A DNA stretch of 64,000 nucleotides from Trametes villosa (GCA_002964805.2 PUDQ02000126.1:1-64000), one strand, 5' to 3'. Shown: positions 43,017 to 56,536, numbered from the stretch's first letter. Made by a program: numbers and translations. Notes: a model not told the origin generated them from the sequence alone.

Positions 43017-46000
43017 GGGCTTTTGGAGAGACACGATATCAACCCAAGGTACGTCTTTTATTTACAAGAGAGGCAGAGTCTGATACAGTGCCATCAGTGC
43101 CCTGAAGCATCTTGTGACCTTCAGTACAGATGGTGCCTTTGTTATCAACCCTTGTTTCATGTCATCTAGGCTACCAGGGCCAGGGTTACAAAGGAATTTA
43201 TGTTATGAGCCACAGCTTACCTTGTTGTCCCTCCTTTCTTCTTGATTTTATGCATAGAATAGAAAGTGACAGCTCAAGATTTGTCTACTCAGCACACCAC
43301 AGGAAGCATTCCATACACTACTGCAATTTTGACCACCATTTGATTATTTCTGTGTCCTGTAGTTACTTATACAACATATAGCATAGCTCATTGAACAGAG
43401 GCTGAAAAACTAAATCCAATGGTATGAACACTTGGGGGGTTTGTGCTGAATTGTGGCACTAATGAGGATTTGCCGCCCTATTTGTAAGTACTAGAGTGGG
43501 TATCACATCCCAATTTGTACATGATTGGATTCTACTCACTTATAGCTTTCTGATGACATATAATACATGACATTTGGACTATCCAGTGGCCCAACTTAGG
43601 CTTTTCATTTTGAAAATGAAAAGATTTGTACTTGTTTGTTCTTAGCCAAAGCTTACATTATTACCCCCTCCTCTGGTTCTTTTGGCCACTGCTCCTCCAG
43701 TTCTGTTCCAAATGACATGTGTTATATACCGTTAGGAAGGTGCTCAAGAGCTCTACAACACGGGGGTATTGAGATGTGTTCATGTCCCTCATATTGTCCA
43801 TAATGCATCATTAGAGGAGGACATGGTTTCCTTATCAACGTACGGTGGTAGACATGCGCTAGACGAGATGGGACATGCACCAGGCAGCGAGCAACCTGAC
43901 AGTGAGAGGGAGCATAAGCCATACAATTGAGCGCGCGATATGGGGATGGAATTACAAGGTGTCGTACTAATCTAAACATCAGAAGAAGCAGGCGAAGCCC
44001 TAGCCGCCGTCGGCACGAGCGGGCGGGCCTCTGGTGCAATAAGCACGGGTCTCCAACCTGTGGGGAACCAAGTCAGCCGCGCGGGCAGGTGGGCTACCAT
44101 AACGGTGCACAGTTGCCAAAGGGAGGTGAGGGGGGGCCGTGATGTGTCTGCACCGGTGAGGTTGGAGAGGAGCCTGCATCAACACCCAGGGAGAAAAGAG
44201 CTGGCGAGAGAGGGGAGGTGATGCGGTAGCAGATGACACGACAGGTGACGAGGGCTGAGAAAGAATAGACGGCCTGTCAAAGATAGTTTAGGTTCCACAT
44301 TGCGCATATAAGAGCAGGACTGCATGCCGGTGACCGCGCCCACCTGGCACTCCGAGCTAAGACTCGCGCTCAACCTTCAGGAGCTCTGAGTGGTGCGCGT
44401 TTCTGTGCTCACTCTGATACAGCCATTGTGCGGACAGGCTGCCCCATCGACCCAACACTGCTAATGACGGAGTCCGACGGCTCGGGGACAATGGTGAAGA
44501 TGCACCTTGGCGGAATCAGGAGGGTGAGCAAGTGGCGTCCCTGGAAGACATCAAAGATGGGGAACCTGCTGACACGAGCTCGGATGCGTGGAACTTGCAC
44601 GTAACACAGGCCGAAGTCGAAGTCGGGCCCCTCACCAAGAAATTTGACAATGTCCGCGCTACGCGCGCCTCAATGGAGTCCCCTTCTCCCAGAATGCACA
44701 GGAGCAGAATGTTCCAAACACCGACCTTCCGAGTGCAGTACTGGAAGGAGTCAATGAAGAAGGTGTCCAGAAGGTTGTCCCAACCAGAGGCACATTTGTA
44801 GGATGTAATTACGATGAAGGGCGAGTTTGGTGGTGGGATAGGGGCAACACGCGGGATCACGCTGAGCATGGCTGGCAACAAGGTGAGTTTGAGCATGTGG
44901 AGGGCCTCGGGGAGCGAGCAAAGAGGCTCATGAGATCTGCAGGCGGGCTTAAGTCAAACGGACACCTGGGAAAAGGATGTGATTGCCGCGGTCATGCGGT
45001 GGGGTGAAGCAACAGGAAGCAGATAGACATGGTCGGTTGTGTAGCAAGTGATGGTGCAGACAGCTATGAGTGATGCGCAGTGAATTTTTTACCATGAGGG
45101 GTGGGAGGGTAGGGTTTTGAAGCGAACTGCAGCCGAGGACAACGGGCATGAGCAGGGACGGTCACTGTTTGGCACCCGTTGTCCCGTGTACGTAGACTCA
45201 GCTTGTGCCGCGTGCTCATGCCTTGTGCGTGCCAGAGCTTCCATCTAGCCTATACAGCAATGTACAGTCAATTTAAACTAGTCACTACAGTCTCATTAGA
45301 CCCTTCTTAAGTCTGGAAAGTGTCGAGGGGTATAACTGTGATATAAGCACCCCTCTGTCCCTTCAGAAGCCAAGAAGCTAGTAAATCGCTGTTTACACAG
45401 TAGTCTCCTTACCAAATAGTGTATATCTTTGCTCTATAATACACTTATGGTCAAGGGCTGCCTGATGTGATTGTTTCTGCAGCTTTATACATTCATTGCA
45501 CTAAATCAGTTTGACTACAATTTGAAGCAAGTGTCCTAGAGATTTTTCTATGGCAAATAAGTGCGCAAACAACGAAATCTGGCTAAGTACATTCAGCACT
45601 AGTAGAAGTTGCTGGGATGGACTTCCACTAGTGCCCAAGGGGCTTGGCCAGATTTCTTTTTTGGAAAATGAACACATTTTGGCAGTGTTTTGGCCACACC
45701 TTGTCCAGTTTCTGTTCAACCTGTAAGCACAGTATACCATTAGGAAGGCATTTTTGAGGGCTGTCTAATGGGGGTATGCAAGAGTAACAATGGTGGGCAC
45801 AATGTCCAGTAATCAGCAAAAAGGAAACTGCTTGAAAGTGCTTCTTAAAAGTCATGATGGGCACCTTTTTGTCCACAGCTCCTCCAAGTTGTACTCAATA
45901 TGCATGTGTTACATATTATTAGTAAAGCTGCTGGAAGCTCTATCTGATTAGAGTACATCATCTCAGCTGAGCTCTTGATGGCCCATTGTTATGCAAACTC

Positions 46001-46344
46001 ATATTTCTTGATATTCAATGAGCAGTTAGAGAGGCATTGACTAAAATACTGATAGAGACCTCGGTATATGTGAAAATACAGTTTTCAATGTTGGTATAGC
46101 TACCAATCAAGTTGTTGTAGCATGCCCACACCTCAATGTATCATGCCTGAAGTATGATAGTAAAGAATGGCTATTTAATCTCAGCATAAGATAATGTCAT
46201 ATCACTATTATTGCCAAGCACACAAAGTATAATCAATGTGTTTGACACCATAGAAGCCTTGTGAACATGCTCACCTTGTAGTAGACAGCAGTAAAGAGAG
46301 TGATTGCACATGCTGTGCAATCTAGGGTTACACAGGCACCCAGC
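43017..46344. repeat. AT-rich repeat fragments with a GC-rich island
   Basis: 43017-43830 and 45240-46344 match other AT-rich repeat copies, including a palindrome at about 45555-45690 (GCACTAGTAGAAGT/ACTTCCACTAGTGC). 43900-45170 is GC-rich and different; see the separate entry. Confidence 0.5.
43900..45170 (-). other. GC-rich island with unassigned ORFs
   Basis: Embedded in AT-rich repeats. The longest minus-strand frame (44896-44516) includes SPFIVITSYKCASGWDNLLD, SFQYCTRKVGVWNILLLCIL and EGDSIEARVARTLSNFLV, which look protein-like. A plus-strand frame at 44532-44801 (SLEDIKDGEPADTSSD) overlaps it. No family was recognised. It may be a captured host gene fragment or an old transposon gene. 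Confidence 0.3.
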
Positions 46345-46539
46345 AATGGGCATTAGAGCAAGGCTAGCACTTGGGGGTAGAGGGCCAATAGTGGCATGTC
46401 TGATTGATGAGGTTTTGGTAAGAATTCAAATTATATATCAACACCTCTAAGTATGCTGAACAGCTAACATAAAGCATTGCACTGCGTGGCTTTGACAAAG
46501 GGGCTTCATGTACCTCCATATGTCAAAGTTCAAGACCTA

Positions 46540-46574
46540 TGTCGCAACTATCACACCTAGCTTGTCAGCCGGCT
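46540..46574. mobile_element. Truncated copy of the 151-bp MITE
   Basis: TGTCGCAACTATCACACC start and CTTGTCAGCCGGCT match the complement of one end of the MITE at 28188-28338. The sequence outside that end also matches the flank at 28340-28410, so this is the same ancestral insertion, duplicated with its host repeat and then truncated. Confidence 0.65.
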
Positions 46575-46941
46575 GCCTGATTATACTATACACTGCTGCC
46601 ATTCTGAGCACAACTTGTGTGTTCGTGCAGCCTGTGATCACTCTGACAACAGATGGTGTGTCCCATTGAATAGCTATTGAAAGGCTGAATACAATGGGAT
46701 ATACTACTTTGGGGGTTTGTGCACATGATACTGAGATGTGAGCCATATAAGTTGAATGTGACTGAATTGTGGCACTAATGAGCATGTGCTGCCTTATTTA
46801 TCAGTAGTAGAGTAAGTATCACATTTCATTTTGTACACCATTGGATTCTACTCGCTCATAGCTTTCTGATGATATAGAGTACATGACATTTGGACTATCC
46901 AGTGGCCCAAAATGAAAGCATTTGTGTTAGGAGCCAAACAT

Positions 46942-46999
46942 GTACAATGCGGGAGGCACGCCGACGCGGATTCGCGTTGTTGTGCCTCCCGCTTTGTAC
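46942..46999. repeat. Hairpin with same flanks but different stem
   Basis: Arms GTACAATGCGGGAGGCAC (46942-46959) and GTGCCTCCCGCTTTGTAC (46982-46999) pair with one mismatch. The inner loop has ACGCG-GATT-CGCGT. The flanks (GAGCCAAACA.. and ..CTTGTTTGTTCTCAGCC) are those of the hairpins at 19702 and 27114, but the stem sequence is unrelated. Confidence 0.82.
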
Positions 47000-48455
47000 T
47001 TGTTTGTTCTCAGCCACAGCTTACATTATTGCCCCCTCCTTTAGTTCTTTTGGCCACTGCTCCCCCAGTTTTGCTTCAAATGCGATGTGTGGTATACTAT
47101 TAGGGAGGTGCTTCTGAGCTCTACAACATGGGGGCATTCATATGTATTAATGACCATCCTGTTCTCTATACAATTTCATGAGAAGGACACATAATCCACT
47201 TACTCGGCCTGTACAGCAGTGTACAGTCAATCCAAATTGATGACTAGAATCCCATTTGACCCTGGTTATGAATGCAATTTATATATTGGTGGTGTAGCTG
47301 CGCTACAAGCACCTCTTTGTCCCTTGAATCCACTAATGTTTTATTCACTCAAGCAAAAAGCAGTACATCACTGTTTACACAGTAGTCTCCTTACTAAATG
47401 GGGTATAGCTTCGCTCCAAAATATGGTAGTGGTCAAGGGCTACCTGATGCAATTGCTCCTGTGGCTCTATACCCTCGAGTTATTGCACTAAAGCAGTTTT
47501 ACTCCATTTGAAACAATGCTAGCATTCAAAAGCCTAGATCTTCTTTTAAGTTGTTAGCCACAGCACATCCAGTTTTTGCTTAAACAACAAGTGTAGTATA
47601 CCGTTGAAAAGGCATTTTTACGGCTATCTAATTGTGGCTTTCAGCTCTGACCTGAGTCATCACTGCTGCTGGTATGTGGCAAAAGAACACTTATAAGCAT
47701 TCAATGAGAGACAGTGGGCAATGCATGGCCCATACCTCCTTCAATTTGTATCTAAAATGCATGTGTTATATACCATTAGAAAGCTGGTTTCAAGCTCTAA
47801 CTGATCAGGGTACATCCTTTCAGAATAGCCTTATGGCTCCATGATTATGCTCAATTTGACATCTCACTGTTCAATGAGCAGCCAAAGAGGCCTTGACTGC
47901 AATATTTTGTTGTAAAGACCTCAGTATATGTGAAGAGACAGTGTTAGATATTGGTACAGTTACCAATCAAGCTGTTTTAGCAAGATCACACCTCAGTGTA
48001 TTGTGACTGAAGTATGGTTGTGAAGAAAGGCTACATGATCTCAGTATGGAAGTGATGTTATGTCACAATTACTGCTGTACTCCTGATATGTGATCAACAT
48101 GTAGACCCCTTATCAAAGCATTAGTAGCATACCTTGTGGCTTCAAACAATGGCGGGGAGAGTGATTGCCCATGCTGTACCACCTAGGGTTACACAGGCGC
48201 CCACCATAGAGCATTAGAGTGAGGCTAGCAAGCAGTCAGGGTGGCTGTGTGCATGATCTAGTCTCTAACCCTAGATTTTCTAATGGGCTGTGACCCTAAC
48301 CCCAAGTTTGTATGTGGAAGTTCTATAGGGCACTTGTTTCAAATTTAAGGTTGGATCAGCTATACTCTTCCCACAGGGTCGACTTTCCGTGACACGAGTT
48401 GGTGGTGAGCTCACCCCATGAGAAACAATTTCTTCATTCCTCATCAATTGTAACA

Positions 48456-50230
48456 GTGCTGCAATTCCCCATTAGTGTCAGAGCTCAGTCACATCCAGTT
48501 TCTCTGGCTTATATGTTAGACAATGCACAAACCCCCAAGTATTATATATCATTGGATTCAATTTCCTCACACCTATCTAGTCGAGTAGATTTTATGCTCT
48601 AAACATAAGCATAGATGGCACAAATCAGGATACACTCCCTGAAAGTTGTGATAAGTAGTGTCAGATCACCCTTCTATACAAATATAGTGTTTGTGTAAAC
48701 CAGATTGTAGATATTCTGTTACTGACTGTCCTATAATGTTCATTGTAGTTTCATATCCCTTACAATAGTTCGACCACTAGTCAGTAACAATGTAAACACA
48801 ATACTTTATGATCACACTCTGTGCCAATAATAAACCTCACTCCTCATCAATTGTACCTGCTGGAAACGGCCCTCTCCTCCCAAGTAAAATCATTGGTATG
48901 TGGGCATTACTAGTCATATTGTCGATATCTAACACCCCTTGCAGACTCTGGGCACAAGGACCCTGTCTATTTCTCATGGTAGCCTTGACCAGCCCAGTGG
49001 AGCTACACAGGCATGAACATTGGCTACTGGTCTCCGTTCTGCGAGAACTGGTCCCAGGAGCGCTTGGAAGAGATAGAAAACTCAAAGGCTGTGCCGCACG
49101 GTGGTAAGGAATGGCGGAACAAGATCACTATGTATCAGGGAGCTTGCAAGCTGACACACACTGTCAACAACGCCAGAAAGAACTTCCTTATGAGCATACT
49201 GAGTGCGCCGGTGGCTTGAATTGAATATATATTGTTGTACAACTAGATATGCTATTGTTGTGATCTGTGCCAAATATCTAGATGAGTGTGTGCAACCAAC
49301 ACTCAATAACCTTGCTCGCAACTGCCACATACACCTGAGAGGACGTGAAGCAAGCAACAAAACGGTGAGTGATCCAGTCACCTACTACAGTACTTGCTTG
49401 CTGTCTCACACCTTCCTCGCCCCTAGTGAGTGAAAGCTGGTGAACACCTACAACAGTGAGCTTCCCGGCTCACCCGCATCCAGTTTTCCCTTGCCTGGCA
49501 GCACTCTCACTCGCCTCTTGTCTGCTTTCTCGAACCCTCAGAACTTTTAACATTGAACAAGCTCTTGCTTCTCCCTGCCGCTATATCCACAAAACCACTC
49601 ATGGCACAAGCCTCTATCCAGATATGTTTGCTGACGGCGCATGGCCGTCCAACGAGGAGTACGAGGCCTTGTACCAGATGATTAAAGGGGCTGCTGGATG
49701 CAGTTGGTACACACATTTTTGTAGTCAACAACACGTTGATGTGTGCGTGTGTCCGCCCCAGTGACACATCACAATCTAGATGAGCTGCATGGGGATACCA
49801 AAGGGACTTTCCCCGCAGATGCTGGAGGACCAGAGTGCTCGACTGCCACACCTTTGCCTACCGCCCTACCAAACCACACTCAGCCCATCAACATGCTCAA
49901 ATATGCACACTTGCTTGATGTGCCCGACTCTGTGCAGCCTTTTGACGCCATGTTAACCAACACTGTACTCGCCCTCAGCTGCAGTCCTGATGTATACGTG
50001 GAGATTGTAGCTGCAGAGAACCTGACCATGGAGGAGCTGCAGGTTTGGGCTCAAAAGTGTTGTGTGCCCACAATTGTCGTCTTTCGGCTTTGGGAGGACT
50101 TACATATGATTCCTGAGCAGTCTACAGACTGTACCACCTCCCTAGGTAGACATTCCCACTCTCCATGCAGTCTTGGTGTGTCACACTAATTCTCGCAGTG
50201 CGCTTGCCCGGTTGAATGGTAAGTATGGGT
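48456..50230 (+). pseudogene. AT-rich sequence then a decayed unnamed gene
   Basis: 48456-48900 is AT-rich repeat. 48950-50190 holds plus-strand protein-like pieces: SGATQA-poor segments around HEHWLLVSVLRELVPGALG, NEEYEALYQMIKGAAG (49650-49700), then an open frame 49743-50189 with MLKYAHLLDVPDSVQPFDAM, SPDVYVEIVAAENLTMEELQ and CCVPTIVVFRLWEDLHMIPE. No domain was recognised and the exons cannot be joined with confidence. Probably a transposon-associated relic. Confidence 0.3.
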
Positions 50231-50499
50231 GATTATTCCTCTCGCAGCGGGCGAAGAAGTTCCTTATGCGGGCGATGAGCAGGCGCGCCCACATATTTTC
50301 CAGTACACACGGACTCACAATTACTCAGCCGCCTAGAAATCCTCTGAGAGAATGATGTTATATGCTCCTTAGAAGGGCAGTTCAACGTAGAGTTTCTCCC
50401 TCTTAGAAAAAGTGAAGTAATCAAACACTTTCTGGGCTGTACCAAAATGGGCATTCACTAGGCTGACAAAAGGGATCCAGAAAAGGAATTTTCGGTCAA

Positions 50500-53400
50500 C
50501 TTTCTGTTTCCCAATTTATGCGGCATAAAAACATTCACTCACAAAAATACTATTTCTGCTATCTCAGTCTGGGAGCATTTCTTGGAGACCAAAAAAATCG
50601 CAGTCCAGGAGTGAAAGCCAATGGCAGAGAACACGGATTCCGCATTCCCTGCCATCAACTTTGTACATGTTTGGCTCCCAATATAAATGCCTTCTTTTTG
50701 GACCTTTGGATGGTCCAAATATTATGAATAATGTGTCAATGGAAAGCTCTGAGTGAGTAGGATCTAATGGGGTACATATCAGGATGTAATACCCACTCTA
50801 GCACTCATAAATAGGGCGACACATGCCCATTAGTGCCCCAATCCAGCCACATTCAGCTTCTACAGCTCTTATCTCAGTATAATGAGCACAAACCCCCCAA
50901 GTATCATATACCATTGGATTCAGCTTTTCAAAACCTATTCAATGGGATATCCTACATGTTGCAAAGTAGTAATAGGCTGCATAAATACTCAAATTGTGCC
51001 CAAAATGGCAGCAGAGTATAGCATAATCAATTTGTCCAGGATTTTCAGCATGGTACCATAGCCCAGTCAATGAAACACCTCCTGTGGTGTGCTAGGCAGA
51101 CAAATGCTGAGGTATTAAATCCTGTAGAATGCATTATATCAAGAGGAAAGGATGCACATTGATGTCAGCTGTGGCTGAAAACAAACAAAGCCAAAGATGG
51201 CAGGGAACGGGGATTCTGCATTCCATGCGATCAGCTTTGGTTTTGTTTGGCCCAGGACACGAGTTCCTTTGTATTTCCAGCCCTGGTAGTCCAACTGAAA
51301 TGAAACAAGTTGTTAGCAGGAAGCTATCCATGACTAGGATCACATTGTGTAAAAGTAAGGTGTGATGTCCACTACAGCACTGTCTAACAGTGCTACAACT
51401 CCCCATTAGTGCCACAGTTCAGCCACATCCAGTTTCTCTGGCTAATATCTTGGTACTTCATGCACTAACCCCCAGAGTGTTATATGTCATCAGATTCAGC
51501 TTTTCCATATATATCAAATGGTAGACGCTAACTATCCCAAACTGTGACATAGACCTGAAAACCATCAGTAGTGTTGGATCACCCCAGTTTCGACCAAGTC
51601 AATATATCTAAATCCTGTTACCACAAGTGGTCTTGCAGATAAATTGTATATGAACTGTCCTTGCATCAAAGTAGTCATGAGCTATGGCTGATAGTAGAGA
51701 TAGGAAGGAAAGTCGGTGAATCACAACTGTGTAGCTGTTTATGTACCCAAGTGGTCATTCAATTATTGACAGCGTAGATCTATAGTTACTAATCTCACTA
51801 GCTACCTTGAATTTGTTATGTCAAGCAAACAAGAAGTGTAACACTTCTGTTAAGCTGGCTTTGCTAAGACCCATGTGAGATATCTATGGTTTGAAAGTGC
51901 TCGTAGGATCACTTGGCAAATTGATAAGTCAGGATAATAAACCAGGAAGCAGGCTGCATCATTGTGAGAAGCTATAATCAGTTCATGCACCCAAACTCCA
52001 GCTCTGTGACATCACTTCAGATTTGTAATTGCTATTTGTTGGTGAATGCCATGGCTTATGTGATGGATCTTAAAGCACAAATAACCCAACTTTCTGAAAG
52101 CAATACTAGTGTTTGAACATCTCTTAATATGAGGAGATATGAGCAATTCACATAGACCTTGCATGCTAAGGTGCCTAAACATCAAGAAGCAATGCTGATA
52201 TATCTTTAATCGGATACAGAAAAATCAGATCAGCTGCTAACACTTTGTAGGAGATACCCTGCAACAAGACAATTGCTGTAAGTCACATACATATCAATTC
52301 ATTCAGTGCAGTCTCCTTTGTACGTTGCTTGTCCAGTCAATAAGGCAGTAAATTTGGTCAATAGTCTCAAGTGAATATCATCTGACATCATCAAATCCAG
52401 AAAAGAGGCAGATTCAGATCAACACAATGTTGTTAGTGAGGCTCTTTAGTCAAATTCAAAGCAAGTAATGCTTTACGGTAGTTATTCATTGTGTTGAGAG
52501 ATGTTTATATGTGATAAAATACTCTACAACATCTCATCAATCCGACATGCCAGTATTGTGTCGCAAGTCCCGCCTCTAGCGTATCATGGGATCACAAGCG
52601 GACTCCCGCCTCATAGTCCACTTATACACGCCTTGTATGCCTCGGCAAGGTCATCATAAGCAGGTTATAAGGCGGGGTCCACTGATAACGGGGGTGTGAT
52701 ACTCGCGACATGGCCCTCTCCACCCAAATTCAAGTGCTGAGCCATTGCTTTCGTGAAATACATGAAATCCAGAAGAAAGGAGGGACATCAATGTAAGCTG
52801 TGGCTTGTGACACAAATCCCCCTGTGTCTCTGGTCCTAGTAGTTTAACAAACCAGAAACAAGTTATTGAGACATTGGGTTCAGCTGTTTACATGTATCTC
52901 ATGGTGAATGATATGTGTGCCAAACATAGTCACAGGGCTTGGAAAATATTGGTCATGTTGTATCACCCCATATATAGATTTACCCTATTTGCCTAGCCCT
53001 TGTGAGCACAACAATCAAATTGTCTTGCAGATGGAACATGGGTGACAATATTCCTATACCGGAGTAGTCAAAAGCTGACATTGATAGTAGACATAGTGAG
53101 CCAATCTTGTAGCTGTTTCTCTACTCAAGTGACCATTCAATTATGAATTGCTTAGATGTACAGTAGGTTATTTTACTGGCTGCATGAAACATATATCACA
53201 GTGCAGGCTGTCTGCTATGCTGAGCAAATGCACCAATTTTGTTGAGCTGTCTCTGATGTGATAAATGAATAAGCCGGCATGATACACAAAAAGCTCAACT
53301 TTCCATCATGAAAAGCTTTAGCCTGTATTTGCTCACAAGCTGTAGCTCTATGATACCAATGCCAATTTGCAATAACTGTTGTTGGTGAATGTCGTAGCTT

Positions 53401-55940
53401 ATCAAAATGAACTGAAAATATATACTCATCTACAATGCTTAAACCAAGACCTGTGTTTAGACATTTATTGATATATGAATATACATCCAGTACAGCTCAA
53501 TCAAACACAGACAGTAACACCGGTTGCTAGCAATTCTGTAGGGGCTGCCACCTAATGAGACAATTTCCTCAAAGGAACATGTATGCTAACTGCTCTATCC
53601 ATAGGAAAGCAAGCATTCCCAGTGGAGTTAGGCAGATATTTTGTGGCCTTACTGCAATAAGCAATATGCAGATCCAAATTAACATGGTGTTGTCAGTAAA
53701 TCAGAATCTTGAATCTCAAAATATGGAGGTACATTGAGGCCTTGCGTCAAGATGGCACTATGGAATGCTGCATATTAGCTTTTCAGTGTAGGAAGAGGTG
53801 TTAACATATAACCAAAATTCTCTGCAACACCTCATCAGTCAGATATGCCAGTATTGGCCCTTTTTCCCCAAGTTAACCAGAATTGGAGATATTGACTTGA
53901 TCTGTATAGAGGGTTATCCAACACTACTGATGGTTTTCAAGCCTATGACACAGTTTGGGATAATTAGTGTCTACCATTAGATATATATGGAACAGCTGAA
54001 TCTGATGACATATAACACTTTGTTGGTTTGTGTGTGCAGTACTCACATATTAGCCAAAGAAACTGGATGTGGCTGAACTGTGGTACTATTGGGGAATTGT
54101 AGCACTGTTAGACAGTGCTGTAGTGGACATCACACCTCACTTGTTACACAGTGCGATCCTACTTATAGATAGCTTCCTGCTAACACCTGTTTCATTTCAT
54201 CTGAACTACCAGGGCTAGAAATACAAAGGGATTTGTGTGAAGAGCCAAACAAGACCGAAGCTGATGGCAGGGAACGCACTTTGGCTTTGCTTGTTCTCAG
54301 CTACAGCTCACATTATTGCCCCCTCATCTAGCTCTTTTGGCCACTGCTCCTCCAGTTCTGCTCCAAATCAAATGAGTCACATACTGTTGAAAAGGTGCTC
54401 TTGAGCTCTACGATCTGAGGATATTGGCATGTATTAATGACCATCATGTCCTACATAATACTTCATTAGAAGGACACATAAATCGCTTAATCAGCCTGTA
54501 CAGCAGTGTACAGTCAATTTGAATTGATCACTAGAACCTCAGACCAAGCTTAGGTCTGAAAAGTATATAGAGGTGTAGTTGTGATACAATTACCTCTTTG
54601 TCCCTTCAAACCATTGATGTCTTATTCACTCAAGCAAAAAGCAGTAAATTGCTGTTTACACAGTAGTCTCCTTACTAAGTAGTGCTCTATAATATAGCTG
54701 TGGTCAAGGGCTACATACTGTGATTGTTTCTGTGGGCCTGTATACTCTAGTTGTTACACAAATGCAGGTTTTCTACTATTCAAAGCAAGGCTCATGGAGC
54801 CTTTTCTTCCTGCAAAATAAGCACCCAAGCACAAAATATGGCTAAGTCTGTTTGGTGCTAGTAGAAGTTGCTGTGCTGGGACTTCCACTAGTGCCCAAGC
54901 GCCTTGGCCAAATTTTCTTGAAAATGGGCGCTTTTTGCGGTATGTTTCCAAGTGGTGTATACTGTTAAAAAGAAGTTTTTGAGGGCTATATAATGATGCT
55001 GAGAAACCATGGCATTGCATATGACAATGCACAGTATTCTGCAAAATACTGCTTGACAGTATCTATTGAAAGCCATACCTCCTTCAGTGTATTTCTAAAT
55101 TGCATGCACTATTTACACTTATGAAGCTCTTCTAGAGCTCCACTGTATGAGGGTACAGTACCATAGCCTAACCCACTGATGCTCCATGATTTGGCCAGGC
55201 TGTTCATCGTGTAATAGGGGCCTGTGGCACCAAGAGAGTTTACTCTTAATACCAAGTTGTCAAGATTATGGTAAATGTAAGCATATGACATTGAGCAGTT
55301 AACACAGCTACCAACCAAGCTATTGCAGCATTCACAACACTCGAGTATAGTGCACCATAGCCTATACAGCAACAAACTATGACTCAGCAAGGCACTTGCA
55401 CTTAGGTGCCCACACTAGATCTGTGTACTGGGGCATGCAGACATGCCTATTGAAGACTTGCACTTGGTTGACAGTGTACATCAATGAAGTATGGCTGCAA
55501 CAAAGGGCAACGTAGGTTAACATAGTGTGACGTTGCATACTATCACTATCCTACCTTCAAGATACAAGCAATGTGCATGCCCCGCATAGAAACATTGTTA
55601 GCACCCTCTGGTGCTGTGAATAGTGGTTGGCAGAGTGACTGCCCATGCTGTGCCATCTAGGGTTACACAGGCACCCACTGGTGAGCATTAGAGCAAGACT
55701 AGCCAGCATTCAGAGTGGCTGTGTTAGTGATCCATTGAATAGTCCTAAAGTTTCCAATGGATAGGGACCCTAACCCCAAGGTTGTGTGTGGAAATGGTAT
55801 TTGGTATTTGGCACTTATTTCAAATCTAATGATTTCTGAGCTGAGATAAGAGTATTTTCCCACAAGGTCAGATCAGTGTTACAGGATTTGGCTGGGAACT
55901 CACCCCATAAGAAACAATTTCTGTGTTCCTCATCAACCGT
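50500..55940. repeat. AT-rich non-coding repeat block, composite
   Basis: Several overlapping copies. Right-end blocks are at about 52530-52558 (continuing at 52711 after a MITE) and 53825-53875. The inverted left end (CCTCATCAACCGTAAC) is at about 55930-55943. Hairpin relics are at 50610-50675 and 51180-51245, one with a deleted arm at 54260-54300, and a palindrome at about 54815-54950. 53100-53700 matches 15360-15970 closely. No supported gene. Confidence 0.6.
52559..52710. mobile_element. 152-bp MITE interrupting a right-end block
   Basis: Starts TGTCGCAAGT, ends CTCGCGACA, with TG on both sides (52557-52558 and 52711-52712). It splits the conserved GCCAGTATTGGCCCTC block precisely, so its limits are certain. 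Internal TATAAGC/TTATAAGG and GGCGGG motifs. Related to 28188-28338. Confidence 0.82.
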
Positions 55941-55943
55941 AAC

Positions 55944-56536
55944 TAGCTAGTGGCTGTCTTTCAAGCTGGACTCACTATTGCCATAAAAGCAACAGGCCAA
56001 CTTGAAACACTCATACCAACAATACTTAGGTTGTGTTGAATATCTTAGTATAAAGGAACCTGTAAGATTTTTGGGAGCTTGCTGATAGACGCTGATATGG
56101 CCTCCCCTTCATTCCTCTGTATTTATTTACTTGCAGCGAGAGGTGCATGGATTGCATCTGTGGCAGCACGACTGTGTGTGACTGTGCATTGGTGTGTGGC
56201 ATACAGCAGGAAAAATAGAATTTTTTTGTGAGAAACACATTGAAAACACGGTTTGGATTGAAAGAGTGTTGCTGCTTTGTTTCTTGCAAGAGCACCTCGA
56301 GAATATAACAAAAACATTGCCTGTGTGAATTTTCTTTTCTAAGGTATTTTACGGGGCAAGCAGGCTTGCAACATTGTCCACGATCCCAACATATCCCTGT
56401 TGCGTTCAATTTAGGGAATACACTAAAAATGCTTTGTAATCACACCATATTAGGCCTGGGAACCATGCAAAAACATGGCCCAGGGAAAATATGTGATGTG
56501 TTTGCACCAGATTTATCCCATATTGATACAAGTTGC
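55944..56536. other. No gene seen
   Basis: Between the AT-rich repeat and the nested LTRs. One minus-strand frame (56409-56026) is open for 127 codons but has no domain and biased codon content. Nothing else was recognised. Confidence 0.4.

Larger units (their letters stand above)
46345..48455 (-). repeat. AT-rich non-coding repeat, copy 5 (minus)
   Basis: Inverted right-end block at about 46366-46412 and inverted left end (CCTCATCAATTGTAA) ending near 48453. The left end is inserted in a sequence whose unoccupied form (CTAACAGTGCTGCAAT) occurs at about 19905. It contains a hairpin with a different stem at 46942-46999 and a truncated MITE at 46540-46574. No supported gene. Confidence 0.65.
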
